Virus record (IMG/VR): IMGVR_UViG_3300037042_004318
Coordinates: 1 to 44,795 of that record
Strand: one strand, 5' to 3'
DNA from: a virus
Length of the DNA stretch: 44,795 nucleotides
How positions within the stretch are numbered: position 1 is the stretch's first letter; every line of letters starts with the position of its first letter. Below, in pieces: positions 36,332-44,013 of this stretch. Below the pieces are notes generated by a model. That model had not been told where the DNA came from and did not search any database. It worked only from the letters and a program-made list of their open reading frames with translations. Both the position numbers and the translations under genes were made by a program.

Positions 36332-36904
36332 TTATATTTTATAATTTAACAATGCAGTGTATGTATCACTTGAAATTGTATTCTTGTATCTTATTGCTAA
36401 GTCTATCAGTTGTTGTTCTTTTTCTCTTTTATAACACTGCACAGCTTCTATTATTGTTGAGAAAATTCCTTTATATGTAGATATCTTTCCCACTTTAATA
36501 TGAGTAACAAATCTGTTGTGATGTTTATATACACCTAAGGGAAGTTCTCTTTTATTCATGGGTTTTATAAGTGCAAGATTAATTTCCTGGGGCACAAAAC
36601 AACAAGTTTTAGGAGAGTACACTTTATTATCTTTTACTAATAGATCCTTATCTAATTGATAAGTTTCTATATAATTCTCCCCAAACCATTTAGCAAAATT
36701 CTGAAAGTTGTGCCATTCTTGTATAACTTCACACTCTTTATAAGAAGGATGTCTCAAATGAAGTTTATCATCATAACATCTTTGAAGCATTGCACACCAT
36801 GTGTCATATTCTTTAGTATGATTGCTTCTATTTCTAGATTTATAATTTCCTACTCCTATAAAACCAATCCCATATATTTTTTCAGTTGACCCTGCTTTTC
36901 TCAT
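36332..36904 (-). CDS. Free-standing homing-endonuclease-like protein (HNH/AP2 type), 190 aa
   Basis: The pattern EYDTWCAMLQRCYDD, PSYKECEVIQEWHNFQNFAK, YQLDKDLLVKDN and YSPKTCCFVPQEIN is one I know from phage HNH-like proteins that carry AP2/NUMOD DNA-binding parts. The HNH catalytic His-Asn-His is not clear; the C-terminal part LPLGVYKHHNRFVTHIKVGK, TYKGIFSTIIEAV fits an AP2-like DNA-binding domain. The ATG overlaps the terminase stop by one base (TAATG) and the portal starts 6 bases later, so the gene sits inside the packaging operon without disrupting it. Probably a mobile intruder; it may cut DNA, or only bind it. Confidence 0.8.
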   Translation of the reverse strand: MRKAGSTEKIYGIGFIGVGNYKSRNRSNHTKEYDTWCAMLQRCYDDKLHLRHPSYKECEVIQEWHNFQNFAKWFGENYIETYQLDKDLLVKDNKVYSPKTCCFVPQEINLALIKPMNKRELPLGVYKHHNRFVTHIKVGKISTYKGIFSTIIEAVQCYKREKEQQLIDLAIRYKNTISSDTYTALLNYKI

Positions 36905-39900
36905 TATATAAATAATTTATTTTTTTTTCTGTTAAACATATTTCTACCTCCTGGAAACAGTGTTGGGTTTGCTCTCTTTCTAAAAAGAGCATTTATTCTT
37001 TCATCTCCTGCTCCTCCTACTCTTCCCATAATAGGATCCATTTTTATTGCCTGAGCTATTGCTAATTCTGCAGCAACAATCCTGTCAAAGTTTCCTGTAT
37101 TATTATATTGTATAGTTTCTTCTAAAAGAACAGGATCCAGTATTCTGTTTACACCTACTATCTCCTTAATCAACTTTCCATCCTCATCAGTTTCTGTATA
37201 AACTATCTCCTCCATATAGTGCTTATAACAGTTGTGAAGGTAATCAATTATTTTCTGTGCAGACCTATGTACACCATATTCTCTTTTCACTGTTGTATTT
37301 GGTACTATTTCCAAGAGCCATTGTGGCTGTTTTTCAAGATAGTGAGCATCTCCCTTTGCTTTCATATATTCTATAAAGGATATATCATCATTCTCACAAA
37401 GGGTGCGAGCATTGTAATATTTAATTAAAAGTCTTGCCTGTTCTTCCCAAGTATCCTTCTTTGCTGGTCTTGCACAATAACTTGCAACAAACATATCCTG
37501 ATACTTCTCACTTGTAATATCATGCATTCTTTTGTATATATATACACTTCCAAGTGAAGAACTATAAGCAGATTGTCCTTGTCTGTAAGGGTCAACTCCT
37601 GCAACATAAAGTCCATAAGGAGGATTTTCTACAGGAAATTCATATATCACTATAGGAGCATCTTTATCATCTGTTGCCCTTAAAGGATAATTTGTAATAG
37701 GTAGTTTATCTGTGAATTCATGAGAGATTCTTCCCTCATTATTATAAAGAATAACAGGAATACCTGTTCTCTCCTGATTTAATAATTTAATCTTTTGTCT
37801 CTTGGCAGCTTCAATATCAAATATATTTGTATCCTCATTAAGAAATATATCATCCACCTTAATAGGATAATACATTTTCTCCTTTAAATAAGCAATCCTG
37901 TCTCCTGCTTTCCTTGTCCTATCAAGATTATCCTGTGTAATCTTCATAGCCTTATGTAAATTTGAAACAAGCATTGGCACTTTATGCAAACCACTTGTAA
38001 CAGGAGCTTCTAAAAACTTGCCTAATGTAGAAGGTTCTTTAGCTTCCATCCTATACTTATAGGACATAAATAAGCCATGTACCCTTTTCTCATCATCTTC
38101 GTTATTATAAGTAAGAAAGTTAAAATTGTCTACATCAAACATTAAACTCTTAGCATCCTGAAACTTACTCATATCACCACCTGTATTATGTGTAATAATA
38201 CCGTTAGCAATATAAGTATTTGAAATTCCTGCTGTTAAATTATAAACAGGTTTCTTTCCTATTTTTTCTATTGATACTATTTTTTCAAATCGTATTCCTA
38301 CTGTTTCCTCTGGTATTTTATTCTTTCTATTCTCTAACAGAATAATTGTCTTTTCAAGTTTTTCTTGCTTATAACCTAAGAAAAAAGTAATTTGACTATG
38401 AAATTTTTGTATGCTTTTCCTGTCAATTACATTAAGTCTATAATACCCATTTTTATCTTTTACATTTTTTAGCTTTGGTTTATGAAAAGTTATATTACTG
38501 TGAATTCCTATTTTTTGTAATAATAACTTTACCTCTAAAAGAATATTTTTATGAGCAGCAGATAAATAAATACAAGGAGGGGTTTTTATATTATGACTAA
38601 TACTGCCATCTGTATCAAATAACCCACCAAGTAATTCACAAATATCATGTTTTTGATATGAATGAATATATAATGGTAGTGTTTTTTTATCTTTAGTTTG
38701 TCCATAAATTCCATGTGCTCTTAATATTGGACATATTTCTTTTATTCTTGTTTCTCTGTATTCTTTCCCATCTTTAGTTATATGACTTCTTTCAATAACT
38801 GTATTAAAATTATTTGTAATATAGTTATTTATCTCCTCATCACAATTAGACATTATAGGAGTTTTATCTTTTCCATAAGAACCATCTCCAATAAGCCAAC
38901 CTATCAAACGAGGTTCCCACATTCTATTTTCTCCAAAAATAGGAACTTCTTCTATTAATCCTATTTGATTTCCTATTTTTAAATCTTGTGTTTCCTTAAA
39001 ATACATCTTTCGGTAGCCTTTTCTTTTTCCTGTGGAAATAGGAACCATATATCTCTCATCTCTTGACCTGTATAAAATAGGATGATTATAACTACATTCA
39101 AGTACAGTTCCTTTATGTGTTTCTATCCGATAACATTCCACTTCTTTTGGTGGTTGCCAATATGTAATTGTTTCCTTTGAAAAAGAACCATTACTATATC
39201 CTATAATACCCTCTTCAGGAATTACATTTTCAATATTAATTAAGTCTCCTTTATTATTCCATACTTTTGTTCCTGCACAAACACACCCCACTAATAATGG
39301 AGAACATCCCCATCCATAAGGAGTGGTAAATCCAGGAATAGCAGCCTGAAGAGCTCTTAAATAATTACCTTTCCCTATTTCATCAATAATCAGTTTCCTT
39401 GGTTTTGTTCCTGCAATAGCTTCCTCATTATTTCCTTCATCAAGATTCCTAATAAGAATCTGAGAGAATGGTATTCTTTCTCCTGCTCTTGTCTTAATTC
39501 CCAATGTCACCTGATTCTTCCAATTATCCTCAACTCTTTGCCATCTCCAGGCTTCAGGAATGAAATTTAATCCCTTATCAAGCTTATCTGTAATCAATTT
39601 TATATCAGGGCTATTTAAGCCTGCAATTACATTCTGTGAATTCTCATCAAATGTAGCTCCCCATCCAATATAACTTGCCTCAAGCACTGATTTACCAAAC
39701 CTTCTTATTCCTAATATTACAAGACCCTTCTGTTCCTCATGAGCCCTGTGTATTTCATTTGTCACTATCCACTCATTATCCCTAAGAAGTGGTGTGGCAT
39801 ATTTCTGATTCACTCTATTTCTATCATCTATAATATCCACCTCTGTATGCCAGAAGTTTAAATGCCAATATAAAAAAGGATTAATAAATGTACCATTCAT

Positions 39901-40026
39901 CATAGCACCATTCAAACAAAACTCTTTGTGATATTCAAAGAACTTTATATACTCCTCTGACTCTTTATCAGGAATACTCTTCTGATTAATATACCAATCA
40001 GAATAATCTATACTCTGTATTTTCAT
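36904..40026 (-). CDS. terL: Terminase large subunit with in-frame intein, 1040 aa precursor
   Basis: Walker A is GIRRFGKS (residues 106-113) and Walker B is LIIDE (212-216). The chain then enters an intein at Cys248 and leaves it at Asn614. Joining the exteins gives SPLLVG-TGGDMSKF, so the GTGGDM sequence typical of crAss-like terminases is rebuilt. The C-terminal nuclease part includes YVAGVDPYRQGQ (first acidic ligand), CENDDISFIEYM and FDRIVAAELAIA. Mature protein would be 673 residues. The start overlaps the upstream small gene by 4 bases (ATGA). It packages DNA through the portal, using ATP and cutting the concatemer. Confidence 0.96.
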   Translation of the reverse strand: MKIQSIDYSDWYINQKSIPDKESEEYIKFFEYHKEFCLNGAMMNGTFINPFLYWHLNFWHTEVDIIDDRNRVNQKYATPLLRDNEWIVTNEIHRAHEEQKGLVILGIRRFGKSVLEASYIGWGATFDENSQNVIAGLNSPDIKLITDKLDKGLNFIPEAWRWQRVEDNWKNQVTLGIKTRAGERIPFSQILIRNLDEGNNEEAIAGTKPRKLIIDEIGKGNYLRALQAAIPGFTTPYGWGCSPLLVGCVCAGTKVWNNKGDLINIENVIPEEGIIGYSNGSFSKETITYWQPPKEVECYRIETHKGTVLECSYNHPILYRSRDERYMVPISTGKRKGYRKMYFKETQDLKIGNQIGLIEEVPIFGENRMWEPRLIGWLIGDGSYGKDKTPIMSNCDEEINNYITNNFNTVIERSHITKDGKEYRETRIKEICPILRAHGIYGQTKDKKTLPLYIHSYQKHDICELLGGLFDTDGSISHNIKTPPCIYLSAAHKNILLEVKLLLQKIGIHSNITFHKPKLKNVKDKNGYYRLNVIDRKSIQKFHSQITFFLGYKQEKLEKTIILLENRKNKIPEETVGIRFEKIVSIEKIGKKPVYNLTAGISNTYIANGIITHNTGGDMSKFQDAKSLMFDVDNFNFLTYNNEDDEKRVHGLFMSYKYRMEAKEPSTLGKFLEAPVTSGLHKVPMLVSNLHKAMKITQDNLDRTRKAGDRIAYLKEKMYYPIKVDDIFLNEDTNIFDIEAAKRQKIKLLNQERTGIPVILYNNEGRISHEFTDKLPITNYPLRATDDKDAPIVIYEFPVENPPYGLYVAGVDPYRQGQSAYSSSLGSVYIYKRMHDITSEKYQDMFVASYCARPAKKDTWEEQARLLIKYYNARTLCENDDISFIEYMKAKGDAHYLEKQPQWLLEIVPNTTVKREYGVHRSAQKIIDYLHNCYKHYMEEIVYTETDEDGKLIKEIVGVNRILDPVLLEETIQYNNTGNFDRIVAAELAIAQAIKMDPIMGRVGGAGDERINALFRKRANPTLFPGGRNMFNRKKNKLFI
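38185..39285 (-). mobile_element. LAGLIDADG intein in terminase, 367 aa
   Basis: It starts CVCAGTKVW (block A, with the block-typical Thr at position 6) and ends GIITHN before Thr+1. Block B is LECSYNHPI. Both homing-endonuclease motifs are present: LIGWLIGDGS at intein residues 127-136 with Asp134, and LLGGLFDTDG at 218-227 with Asp226. Block G is YNLTAGISNTYIANG. All splicing residues (Cys1, block B His, penultimate His, terminal Asn, Thr+1) are in place, so splicing and homing both look intact. The insertion point lies in the conserved GTGGD sequence soon after Walker B. Confidence 0.95.
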
Positions 40027-40355
40027 TTCCTTGCTTTAAGGAATGTCTGAGCCATTGCTCCTAATTCTGTTTTCCCCCTAATCTCTATCACCTTAGCTTC
40101 TTCCTTCTCCCTCAATTTCTCTACCACTTCCAGCAGAGCAAGATAATTCTTCATTGTCTCCTGAATAAACTTACCCTGAGCCTCTATTGAAGCAATCACC
40201 ATAGGAAGCATTCCTCCTTTAGATGTAGGCTTCCATTCAATCCTATCCACTAATTTATGCAAAGGATTGGCATCAACATATTGCTTCCATGAAGACAACT
40301 GCACCTCAGCCCAATCAAGCTCTGTATTAATATATGTAGTCTTTTTCAGTGCCAT
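40023..40355 (-). CDS. Probable small terminase subunit or packaging factor, 110 aa
   Basis: A helical, charged protein (NTELDWAEVQLSSWKQYVDA; LALLEVVEKLREKEEAKVIE) with no zinc or catalytic motif. The middle GGMLPMVIASIEAQGKFIQE is conserved-looking. Its stop overlaps the terminase start by 4 bases (ATGA), so translation is probably coupled, and it occupies the usual position of a small terminase. A DNA-binding HTH is not evident, so the assignment is positional. Confidence 0.6.
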   Translation of the reverse strand: MALKKTTYINTELDWAEVQLSSWKQYVDANPLHKLVDRIEWKPTSKGGMLPMVIASIEAQGKFIQETMKNYLALLEVVEKLREKEEAKVIEIRGKTELGAMAQTFLKARK

Positions 40356-40359
40356 AATA

Positions 40360-40545
40360 TCAAATTAAGAGTCCTGAATTCTTTGCATACATTGTCACCA
40401 ATGTTGGCTTAATTATTTTAATTATAATTTCCTGTATTTGCACATTAGCCAAAGCTATTGTCTCCTCATTAATCCCTTGTGTAGCAACCAAAGCTGCCAG
40501 CCTCTCCATAATCATAAAAGCATCCTGTGTAATTTCCTGAGCCAT
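40360..40545 (-). CDS. Small helical protein of unknown function, 61 aa
   Basis: The chain is mostly predicted helix with hydrophobic faces (FMIMERLAALVATQG, IQEIIIKIIKPTLVTMY). It lies 4 bases before the putative small terminase gene and 6 bases after the next upstream gene, so it is a tightly packed member of the packaging operon. I do not recognise a family. Confidence 0.65.
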   Translation of the reverse strand: MAQEITQDAFMIMERLAALVATQGINEETIALANVQIQEIIIKIIKPTLVTMYAKNSGLLI

Positions 40546-40551
40546 ATTGAA

Positions 40552-40761
40552 TTATATTAGTTTGTTTAATTCATCTTCAGACAATGTTTCTTTTGTAGAA
40601 ACATAATAATCTTCCCTTACAATTATTCCTAATGTATCCTCCTTCTTGGAAGACTCTCCTGTAAAATCAATATACTCAGCTCCTTCTTCATAAAGCTGAG
40701 AAAGCAATTCAAGCAGGGGAAGAAGAGGAATCTTCTGTATCAATAGATTTTTCATATTCAT
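40552..40761 (-). CDS. Small conserved phage protein, 69 aa
   Basis: The frame is open from 40815, but the likely start is ATG at 40761 (MNMKNLLIQKIPLLPLLELL) or 40755, because the longer version overlaps the zinc-ribbon gene by over 100 bases. LLELLSQLYEEGAEYIDFTG resembles a small protein I remember next to terminase genes in crAss-like phages. The overlap with the upstream gene is still 53 bases. Function unknown. Confidence 0.6.
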   Translation of the reverse strand: MNMKNLLIQKIPLLPLLELLSQLYEEGAEYIDFTGESSKKEDTLGIIVREDYYVSTKETLSEDELNKLI

Positions 40762-41032
40762 TAATTGTATCTTCTTCTTCCATTGTAAGAACAGCTTTCC
40801 ATTTACGCTTTTCACAATAACAAGAAAGACATTTTGTTAAAGCTACCAATGTACACCCACATACAGAACAATGCTCATCCATCCTCAATGAGGACATTCT
40901 GTTAACAGAATTAAATTCACAGGGAGTACAAATACTCATCCTGCTTTTATGTGTAGAAAGAATAGCTTCCTTTAATTCCTTTGAAGGAAGCAAATGATTC
41001 TTCCACCCCTCATATATCTTTCTTATGTTCAT
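40709..41032 (-). CDS. Zinc-ribbon protein, 107 aa
   Basis: Cysteines are arranged MSICTPCEFN, then EHCSVCGCTL, then KCLSCYCEKRKW, giving at least two CxxC knuckles and a CGC. This is a layout I know from small phage proteins of Bacteroidota. The N-terminus is short and basic and the C-terminus acidic (EEEDTINEYEKSIDTEDSSS). It overlaps the IHF-like gene by 23 bases and the next gene by about 50. It may bind nucleic acid or act as a regulator or assembly factor; undetermined. Confidence 0.75.
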   Translation of the reverse strand: MNIRKIYEGWKNHLLPSKELKEAILSTHKSRMSICTPCEFNSVNRMSSLRMDEHCSVCGCTLVALTKCLSCYCEKRKWKAVLTMEEEDTINEYEKSIDTEDSSSSPA

Positions 41033-41369
41033 GTAAAAAGTTTTTTACTCTCTCCTCATCAATAAGTGTTTCCTTATACCTCACTTCTCCCATCTTCTGT
41101 TTCTGGAGATCATCAGACAACATCCATTTAGAATACAGATTTCTTTGATTTTCATATTTCTTCATTCTCATGTTAGCCCTTGTAGCATTGAAAAAGAACT
41201 TACCAAATCCAGACATCTCAATCGTATTACACGTTTTCATAGCATTGAGAATACTCTTAAACTGATGATCAATAACAGAAATAATAACCTTCTCTGGCAA
41301 AGCCAAATCAACCACAAGCTTCTTTGCAACCAAATGCTTAATAAGCATCCTGCTATTATTTTCCTTCAT
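41010..41369 (-). CDS. IHF/HU-like DNA-binding protein, 119 aa
   Basis: Residues 9-60 fit HU/IHF: a helical start (LIKHLVAKKLVVDLALPEKV, IISVIDHQFKSILNAMKTCN), then TIEMSGFGKFFFNATRANMR, where SGFGKF matches the PGFGTF turn of the family. The long beta arm is short or replaced by a basic helical C-terminus (RMKKYENQRNLYSKWML). It overlaps its upstream neighbour by 14 bases and lies in the terminase region, away from the structural IHF-like gene. It may bend DNA for packaging, or be a second ring protein. Confidence 0.8.
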   Translation of the reverse strand: MKENNSRMLIKHLVAKKLVVDLALPEKVIISVIDHQFKSILNAMKTCNTIEMSGFGKFFFNATRANMRMKKYENQRNLYSKWMLSDDLQKQKMGEVRYKETLIDEERVKNFLHEHKKDI

Positions 41370-41697
41370 GTGTCAATTTTATTTGTAAAATCAACTCTTT
41401 AGAAAAATCCATAACAATAAGAGGAATAATTTTCACCTTCCCTTTCTCCTTAATAAAAATTCCCATCTTCTTAAGCTTGGAAATAATATTATTAATCGTA
41501 GCACTCGTTGTGTTATACTTCCTGCAAAACTCCTCTCTGACATTAGCATTGGAAATATTTCCCTTAACAGCTGTAAAGGCAACCAATTGTATTTCCCTAT
41601 TGGTTAATTGCAAGCCATTAATCGCTGAGAGAATAGCATAATACTTCTCAGCCAATTCAAAATCATCTATAAGGACAGATCTAAAATTTTGATTCAT
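41356..41697 (-). CDS. Winged-helix protein, 113 aa, first gene of the packaging operon
   Basis: The frame is open from 41817, but ATG at 41697 (MNQNFRSVLIDDFELAEKYY) is chosen: the upstream extension encodes low-complexity sequence over a poly-A/T tract and would leave no promoter space. Residues about 30-80 form an HTH (LTNREIQLVAFTAVKGNISN, VREEFCRKYNTTSATINNII, SKLKKMGIFIKEKGKVKIIP) with a wing-like end. It may regulate the late operon it heads, or be a structural or packaging protein with this fold. A weak TAnnTTTG-type box lies 23-30 bases upstream. Confidence 0.72.
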   Translation of the reverse strand: MNQNFRSVLIDDFELAEKYYAILSAINGLQLTNREIQLVAFTAVKGNISNANVREEFCRKYNTTSATINNIISKLKKMGIFIKEKGKVKIIPLIVMDFSKELILQIKLTHEGK

Positions 41698-41894
41698 ATG
41701 TAGTTTATAAATTCCATTACAAATATAACATAAAAGATTATAATTGCTTTCATGAAAAAAAAATTTTTTTATATTTTGCAAACCCTCTGTGTGTATGGGA
41801 AGAGATACTACTACCAATTACAACCCCACCTTTGATCTACGTGGTTGGGGGTATTCCCCATTTGATGTAACACGGCACATAAATACAAAAAAAC
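41698..41894. promoter_or_regulatory. Divergent control region between late operon and plus-strand genes
   Basis: This 197-bp gene-free stretch separates oppositely transcribed blocks. It holds TATATTTG on the minus strand (41727-41720, matches TAnnTTTG, but no -33 TTTG at 19 bases), a nine-A seven-T palindromic tract (41755-41770) that should be strongly bent, and a short hairpin TGGGG/CCCCA (41846-41860). Plus-strand promoter not identified. Confidence 0.5.
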
Positions 41895-42260
41895 ATGAAA
41901 GTTATTGAAGTAGTAGGTCGTGCAGTAATGGGCATCAAGAAAATTGGTGACAAACTGCCTTACAAACAATTCTTAGCAGACGGTGTGACTGAATCCAAAA
42001 TGTGGAAACAGGATTACTATCGCTATCGCTACAACGGCATAGTATTCATTGTGAATGCTAATGATGAATTCACCGAGCAGTATGATAGCAAGCAACTCTA
42101 CAGTGTCACGCTGATTCAGGACACTGATAATACATTGCAGTTTGATTTTGCAACAACCTTGCAACAGGAGATAGACTTCAAGCGTGGTGAGGTTACTCTT
42201 GAGTGCATCACGGTTGATAGCTTTAAGAGAGACTTCAGCAACGTTGCTGAGATAATTTAA
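41895..42260 (+). CDS. Protein of unknown function, 121 aa, GC-richer than neighbours
   Basis: ATG at 41895 to TAA at 42258. The protein MKVIEVVGRAVMGIKKIGDK continues with a Tyr/Arg-rich strand (WKQDYYRYRYNGIVFIVNAN) and ends EITFKRG-like charged sequence (DFKRGEVTLECITVDSFKRD). It looks like a small alpha/beta fold; I do not know the family. Its codons use visibly more G and C than nearby genes, which suggests recent transfer. It is followed at once by a UUCG-loop terminator, so it is a single-gene unit, the first gene of the plus-strand side. Confidence 0.8.
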   Translation: MKVIEVVGRAVMGIKKIGDKLPYKQFLADGVTESKMWKQDYYRYRYNGIVFIVNANDEFTEQYDSKQLYSVTLIQDTDNTLQFDFATTLQQEIDFKRGEVTLECITVDSFKRDFSNVAEII

Positions 42261-42277
42261 CCCTTCGGGGTTATTTT
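42258..42277 (+). terminator. UUCG-tetraloop terminator
   Basis: TAACCC-TTCG-GGGTTA makes a perfect 6-bp stem with a stable UUCG loop, followed by TTTT. The stop codon of the upstream gene is the first three bases of the stem. Confidence 0.85.
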
Positions 42278-42857
42278 ACATATAGAAGGGTGGGATGTGA
42301 ATTCATTCGCATTGGGTGGGTTTATTTCATCCTTCTATATTTCTTCTTACACTATTATATATATAGTGTACATTTTCTCATTTATTGAGAATATACAATT
42401 TAATAGGAAATATACTCAATGTATTAATAGATAAGCTGTTAGTTGAATAAACTAATAGAATATTAACTATTGATATAATTTAGGTACGGGTATTTTTAAA
42501 TTTAGATTGTGAATTGGGTTAATATTCCATTAGCTATAGTGATACTAATGTGATTTAAAATGATGGTATATTACCTTTCCATCAGTCTTTATGATGTCAA
42601 AATTGCTCAAAATCCATGTAGAATGAGAAATCTATGGCATTTGTAGCAATATTCTTTTCTTTATATATATTCTTTTTCTTTATATAGGGAAAGATTATAT
42701 TTACCTCTTTAGGGGAATTGTTGAGTGCATAATAAAGAATTTCTTTATTAGGTCTTATATATTAGTGTATATAAGGTTTAGGTCTATTTTCATGTGAAAA
42801 TACGATGCTCAAACTCAAGGTTAGAGAGTGACTCATGTGTGGAACTCTTACAATATT
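42278..42857. other. Long gene-free regulatory region with several inverted repeats
   Basis: About 580 AT-rich bases with no convincing gene. Contents: a G-rich element (TATAGAAGG at 42281-42289 pairing CCTTCTATA at 42331-42339, with two GGGTGGG copies inside); a 7-bp hairpin ACACTAT/ATAGTGT (42349-42369); a perfect 21-bp inverted repeat, TAATAAAGAA, T, TTCTTTATTA (42730-42750); and an 18-bp one, TATTTTCA, TG, TGAAAATA (42785-42802). The last two lie in front of the next gene and look like operators. A replication origin is possible but nothing here proves it. Confidence 0.55.
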
Positions 42858-43313
42858 ATGGGAACAAGATTTTACGAACACAAGGTAATTGGTAAAAATT
42901 CAGTCGTAATGACTGAGAATTTAAAGAGAGTAATTAGCTTCTTTGATAGGAGCTATATGAAAGTTAATTCTACTCTTTCATATTTGGATGCATTAGCATC
43001 TTTAACCTCTGAGTATTTTGAGGTAGATTTATCTGGAGATCTTAATATGACCTACAGGTCAACAGCTAAGGTTGTTCCTGAACAGGAGTATGTTGAAACT
43101 ATTGTTGCTATTCTTAGCAAAGATGAACAATTGGGTTATATTGATGAGGAAGGAATATTATATCCTGAAGCAGAATTGTTTATATATACAGATTATCAAG
43201 TTGATGAAAACGGAGAGCCTATTTGGAACTCACAAGAAAAAATACCATATTATATGGTAGGAAATACTATTGTTAGCAAGTATTTCCCTTCAACAAGGGA
43301 ATATGCTTGTTAA
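42858..43313 (+). CDS. Hypothetical phage protein, 151 aa
   Basis: The frame is open from a GTG at 42828, but ATG at 42858 (MGTRFYEHKVIGKNSVVMTE) is the better start. The protein has a Tyr-rich acidic C-terminal half (EEGILYPEAELFIYTDYQVD, EKIPYYMVGNTIVSKYFPST). No family recognised. It is first after the long regulatory region with two inverted repeats, so it may be under repressor control; the reading frame and typical phage composition support a real gene. Confidence 0.7.
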   Translation: MGTRFYEHKVIGKNSVVMTENLKRVISFFDRSYMKVNSTLSYLDALASLTSEYFEVDLSGDLNMTYRSTAKVVPEQEYVETIVAILSKDEQLGYIDEEGILYPEAELFIYTDYQVDENGEPIWNSQEKIPYYMVGNTIVSKYFPSTREYAC

Positions 43314-43382
43314 TTTATTGCACCCAAGTCATGTGTTTAAACTGACTTAAACTCTTTGTTTTACATTTATATTCAAATTATT

Positions 43383-43697
43383 ATGGAATTTAAGAATTAC
43401 ACACCACATATCATTAATATGAATGATGGTAGAATGTTTGAGCCTATAGGATTGGCTAGAGTATCAGCTACATTTTCTGAAGTGTCACAAGATATGTGCT
43501 TTCAAAGATTTGGTAGTATTGTTGGATTACCAGAACCAAAAGATGATATATATTTGATTATATCATCTGTGGTGTTAGCTGCTAATAATGCAGCATTTGG
43601 TAAAAGGCTTGATTTAGTAGCACCTGCTACAGGTCATCCTGATTGTATCAGAAATAATGGACAGGTTGTATCTGTTCCTTGTTTTGTTAGAAATTAA
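43383..43697 (+). CDS. Conserved phage/bacterial protein of unknown function, 104 aa
   Basis: The frame is open from 43356, but ATG at 43383 (MEFKNYTPHIINMNDGRMFE) gives a recognisable start: N.TPH.IN....R.FEP.G.ARVS. The C-terminus DLVAPATGHPDCIRNNGQVV, SVPCFVRN also fits a small family I have seen in many phages and bacterial genomes. Its function is unknown to me. It lies 69 bases after the previous gene. Part of the plus-strand series of small, probably early, genes. Confidence 0.75.
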   Translation: MEFKNYTPHIINMNDGRMFEPIGLARVSATFSEVSQDMCFQRFGSIVGLPEPKDDIYLIISSVVLAANNAAFGKRLDLVAPATGHPDCIRNNGQVVSVPCFVRN

Positions 43698-43737
43698 TGT
43701 GTTTTATCCATTATAACAAGGATTATATAACACTATT

Positions 43738-43977
43738 ATGATGACAATTTTATCTCTTGAGGATATATTGAACACTTGCTATTCAGAGCAAGATGGTCAA
43801 TATTCATACACTCTTAGATTTAGTTCTATGGAGGAAAGATCTTTATGGTTGCTCTATTATGAGAACCTTTTAAGGGTTTATTGCACATTCAATTGTTTTA
43901 CCACTCAATCAATTATTGTTATTCATTACAGAGATGAATTGATAATGAAAGAGTTTAAAGAATGGAACAATGAATAG
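43738..43977 (+). CDS. Hypothetical phage protein, 79 aa
   Basis: Starts ATG ATG (43738 or 43741), MTILSLEDILNTCYSEQDGQ, with an aromatic-rich middle (RSLWLLYYENLLRVYCTFNC). Family not recognised. It lies 40 bases after the preceding gene and 36 bases before a truncated gene start. Confidence 0.6.
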   Translation: MMTILSLEDILNTCYSEQDGQYSYTLRFSSMEERSLWLLYYENLLRVYCTFNCFTTQSIIVIHYRDELIMKEFKEWNNE

Positions 43978-44013
43978 ATTATGCTATATTTCAATAATTT
44001 AATATTTAATTAT

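Noticed and set aside
1-41697. Stop-codon recoding, as seen in some crAss-like phages
   Set aside because: Giant genes are open in the standard code over thousands of bases and abut their neighbours at ordinary stops.
41698-41817. Upstream extension of the winged-helix gene
   Set aside because: It runs over the A/T tract and the presumed promoter and encodes low-complexity residues.
43356-43382. Nine-codon N-terminal extension of the 104-aa gene
   Set aside because: The family-like start MEFKNYTPH is at 43383; the extra residues are from AT-rich spacer.
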